Positions 62,577-64,000 of a DNA stretch of 64,000 nucleotides are shown here, one piece after another. How positions within the stretch are numbered: the first letter of the stretch is position 1; the number at the start of each line of letters is the position of its first letter. The position numbers and the translations under genes were made by a program. The notes below the pieces were generated by a model, which was not told where the DNA came from, did not search any database, and worked only from the letters and a program-made list of their open reading frames with translations. Source of the stretch: Youngiibacter fragilis 232.1 (GTDB lineage: Bacteria; Bacillota; Clostridia; Clostridiales; Clostridiaceae); assembly GCF_000495435.3 (NCBI RefSeq), contig NZ_AXUN02000223.1, positions 1 to 64,000 of the forward strand, read 5' to 3'.

Positions 62577-63455
62577 CTAACGATTTCTTTGAAGAAGCGC
62601 CAGGCACATCTCCCACAGCTGTGCCGTATCCCTGTCAAGACCCTTAAGGATGCCAAGGCACTCCCCGGTAAGACCTTTTGCCATCTCTTCGCTCTTTTCA
62701 AGGCCGAAAAGTGAGACGTATGTGGTTTTTCCGCTGGTCTCATCCTTGCCTGGAGTCTTGCCAAGCACCTCTTTCGTAGATGTGGTGTCAAGGATGTCAT
62801 CCTTGATCTGGAATGCAAGGCCTAACTTAAGTCCAAGGTCCCTCATGGCCTTCCGTTCATCCTCGCCTGCCCCGAAAAGCACAGCAGGTGCTTCAAGGGA
62901 AGCTGCAATGAGCATTCCGGTCTTGAGCTCGTGACAGCCCCTGAGCTCATCAAAGCTTGCTGCCCTTCCTTCGTTCTCCAGGTCCCTCACCTGACCTTCG
63001 ACCATTCCTTCCCTGCCCGCCGCAAGGGATACGACCAGTGCCGCTTCAGCCCCTCTGGATCCTGATTTCAGCGCGCTCCTTATGAGCAGGCTGTGAGCCT
63101 CATTTAGGAGGGCGTCACCTGCAAGGATAGCCATCGCTTCACCGAAAACCTTGTGGTTCGTAGGCTTTCCTCTCCTCAGGTCGTCATTGTCCATTGCCGG
63201 GAGGTCGTCATGTATAAGGGAATAGGTGTGTATCATCTCGATTGCCATTGCAATTGGCATCGCTTCCTCGACGCTTCCACCGAACATCTCCGCGGAAATA
63301 AGAGCCATGACCGGCCTTATCCTCTTCCCACCGAGCAGAGCGCTGTAAGCCATCGCCCTGGCAAGCTTTCCATCGCCCAGACCATTGAAATATTCCTCCA
63401 GGCTCTGGTCTACAAGAACCTTGTATTCATCAAGCTCCCTCAAAGTTCTTCTCAC
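62577..63455 (-). CDS. ispA: Polyprenyl (farnesyl/geranyl) diphosphate synthase
   Basis: 292 residues. The first aspartate-rich motif is DDLPAMDNDDLRRGK (about 83-97), the second FQIKDDILDTTS. GGKRIRPVMAL binds the allylic phosphate. A short chain (C10-C15) is likely from the length and usual role of this locus. The GTG start overlaps the xseB end. Together with dxs it forms an isoprenoid block. Confidence 0.95.
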   Translation of the reverse strand: MRRTLRELDEYKVLVDQSLEEYFNGLGDGKLARAMAYSALLGGKRIRPVMALISAEMFGGSVEEAMPIAMAIEMIHTYSLIHDDLPAMDNDDLRRGKPTNHKVFGEAMAILAGDALLNEAHSLLIRSALKSGSRGAEAALVVSLAAGREGMVEGQVRDLENEGRAASFDELRGCHELKTGMLIAASLEAPAVLFGAGEDERKAMRDLGLKLGLAFQIKDDILDTTSTKEVLGKTPGKDETSGKTTYVSLFGLEKSEEMAKGLTGECLGILKGLDRDTAQLWEMCLALLQRNR

Positions 63456-63645
63456 CGTCCTCTTCCATTATCCTGACCCTCTCCTCAGCCTTCTCCAGGA
63501 TGACGAGAAGCTCCCCGGACAGCTTCACTCCGAGCTCATACTTTTCAATGGCCTCTTCAAGCGGCAGCCCGCCGTTCTCAAGCTCCTTTATTGCAGCATC
63601 GAGTTCTTCCATGATCTCCTTGTAGGTCCTCTTCTTCTTGGCCAT
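63430..63645 (-). CDS. xseB: Exodeoxyribonuclease VII small subunit
   Basis: 71 residues, all helical, with the family core LENGGLPLEEAIEKYELGVKL at about 20-40, in which the acidic and leucine residues pack on the large subunit. It partners with XseA directly upstream, 2 bp away. The ATG follows GAGAGGTAG. Confidence 0.95.
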   Translation of the reverse strand: MAKKKRTYKEIMEELDAAIKELENGGLPLEEAIEKYELGVKLSGELLVILEKAEERVRIMEEDGEKNFEGA

Positions 63646-63647
63646 AT

Positions 63648-64000
63648 CTACCTCTCAATCTCAAGGGTCCTTTCTCCGTTACAGAGCCTTACCCTGATAC
63701 TATTCTGAAGATCCAGTTCCTCTACCGCTTTCAGTATTCTGCCGTTTTCACCGTACACTATCGCATAGCCTCTTCCGAGAACCCCGAGGGGGCTGTGGGC
63801 ATGAAGCAGGTCCGATTTACTGACAAGGCTGTCCCTTTCGTTAAGAAGCCTTGCTGCTATCAGATGCCTCATTCGCTCCTTCTTTTCTGAGAGCCTCAGC
63901 AGTTCATTGGCGACGATAGTCGCTGGATTGTTCCTCGAAAGCGCCCTTATCCTCGCATCCAGCCTCTCCCTTGAGAGCTCTAGAAGCGAATATGCCGATG
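63648..64000 (-). CDS. xseA: Exodeoxyribonuclease VII large subunit (C-terminal part, truncated by the window)
   Basis: The frame runs open to the right edge, giving the last 117 residues. The helical segment up to ERMRHLIAARL is the C-terminal coiled-coil arm. The motif HSPLGVLGRGYAIVYG is the conserved ending of the large subunit. The nuclease core lies outside the window. xseA-xseB-ispA-dxs order is the standard Firmicute arrangement. Confidence 0.93.
   Translation of the reverse strand, partial: SAYSLLELSRERLDARIRALSRNNPATIVANELLRLSEKKERMRHLIAARLLNERDSLVSKSDLLHAHSPLGVLGRGYAIVYGENGRILKAVEELDLQNSIRVRLCNGERTLEIER

Overview
The window is a compact chromosomal segment of a low-to-moderate GC, anaerobic Firmicute of the class Clostridia. 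The evidence is spo0A, argR-recN, clostridial-type LexA boxes, a hydE-hydG-hydF set for [FeFe]-hydrogenase maturation, a flavodiiron oxygen/NO reductase, an NADP-type glutamate dehydrogenase, and strong GGAGG ribosome sites with frequent TTG starts. An amino-acid-fermenting member of the Clostridiaceae fits; genus and species cannot be fixed from the sequence. Spo0A is present, but spoIVB, which normally sits between recN and spo0A, is missing, so the sporulation programme may be incomplete.

Layout. 0-5.7 kb (+): the end of an alpha/alpha-toroid protein, a DUF3784/PH-like membrane protein, a flavin oxidoreductase, a lipoprotein, and a three-gene MarR-dioxygenase-hydrolase operon of the quinone-resistance (mhq) type with a palindromic operator. 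5.8-14 kb is the accessory part: fprA, a 740-bp region of decayed sequence with a perfect LexA box and inverted repeats, an intact tyrosine recombinase directly behind a 37-bp palindrome, a 511-residue HTH regulator flanked by two tiny membrane proteins, a DUF2975/XRE pair, a CPBP protease and deoD. 14-35 kb: lexA (+), then mostly minus-strand housekeeping genes: an NSS transporter, a CNNM/CorC-type protein, hydF-hydG-hydE behind a structured attenuator-like leader, ynbB, hfq, miaA, mutL, mutS, miaB, an aminotransferase (+), a GNAT protein, rpsA and ispH. 35-49 kb: a YhiN-type flavoprotein, an MFS pump (+), gdhA, an RpiR regulator, scpB-scpA, a FUSC/ArAE protein, 5-formyl-THF cyclo-ligase, an SH3b-polysaccharide deacetylase, and pdp-deoB-XerD-like-nudix. 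49-55.6 kb is a second accessory block: 40-bp tandem repeats, a lipoprotein, a sigma/anti-sigma pair (+), and an ABC export cassette with a TPR protein between two permeases. 55.6-64 kb: tRNA-Val and tRNA-Gly, then the conserved clostridial cluster spo0A, recN, argR, nadK, tlyA, dxs, ispA, xseB, xseA (read right to left).

Functional links. mutS-mutL-miaA-hfq is a classic mismatch-repair/tRNA-modification/RNA-chaperone cluster. dxs, ispA and ispH supply isoprenoids through the MEP pathway. pdp, deoB and deoD salvage nucleosides. The three hyd genes build the hydrogenase H-cluster, although no hydrogenase gene lies here.

The least explained signals are the hydE leader, the recombinase with its adjacent palindrome (while the XerD-like protein has lost two catalytic residues), the large HTH regulator with its small neighbours, and the tandem repeats at 49.4 kb. 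Start sites were moved from the longest reading frame wherever a ribosome site or promoter required it.
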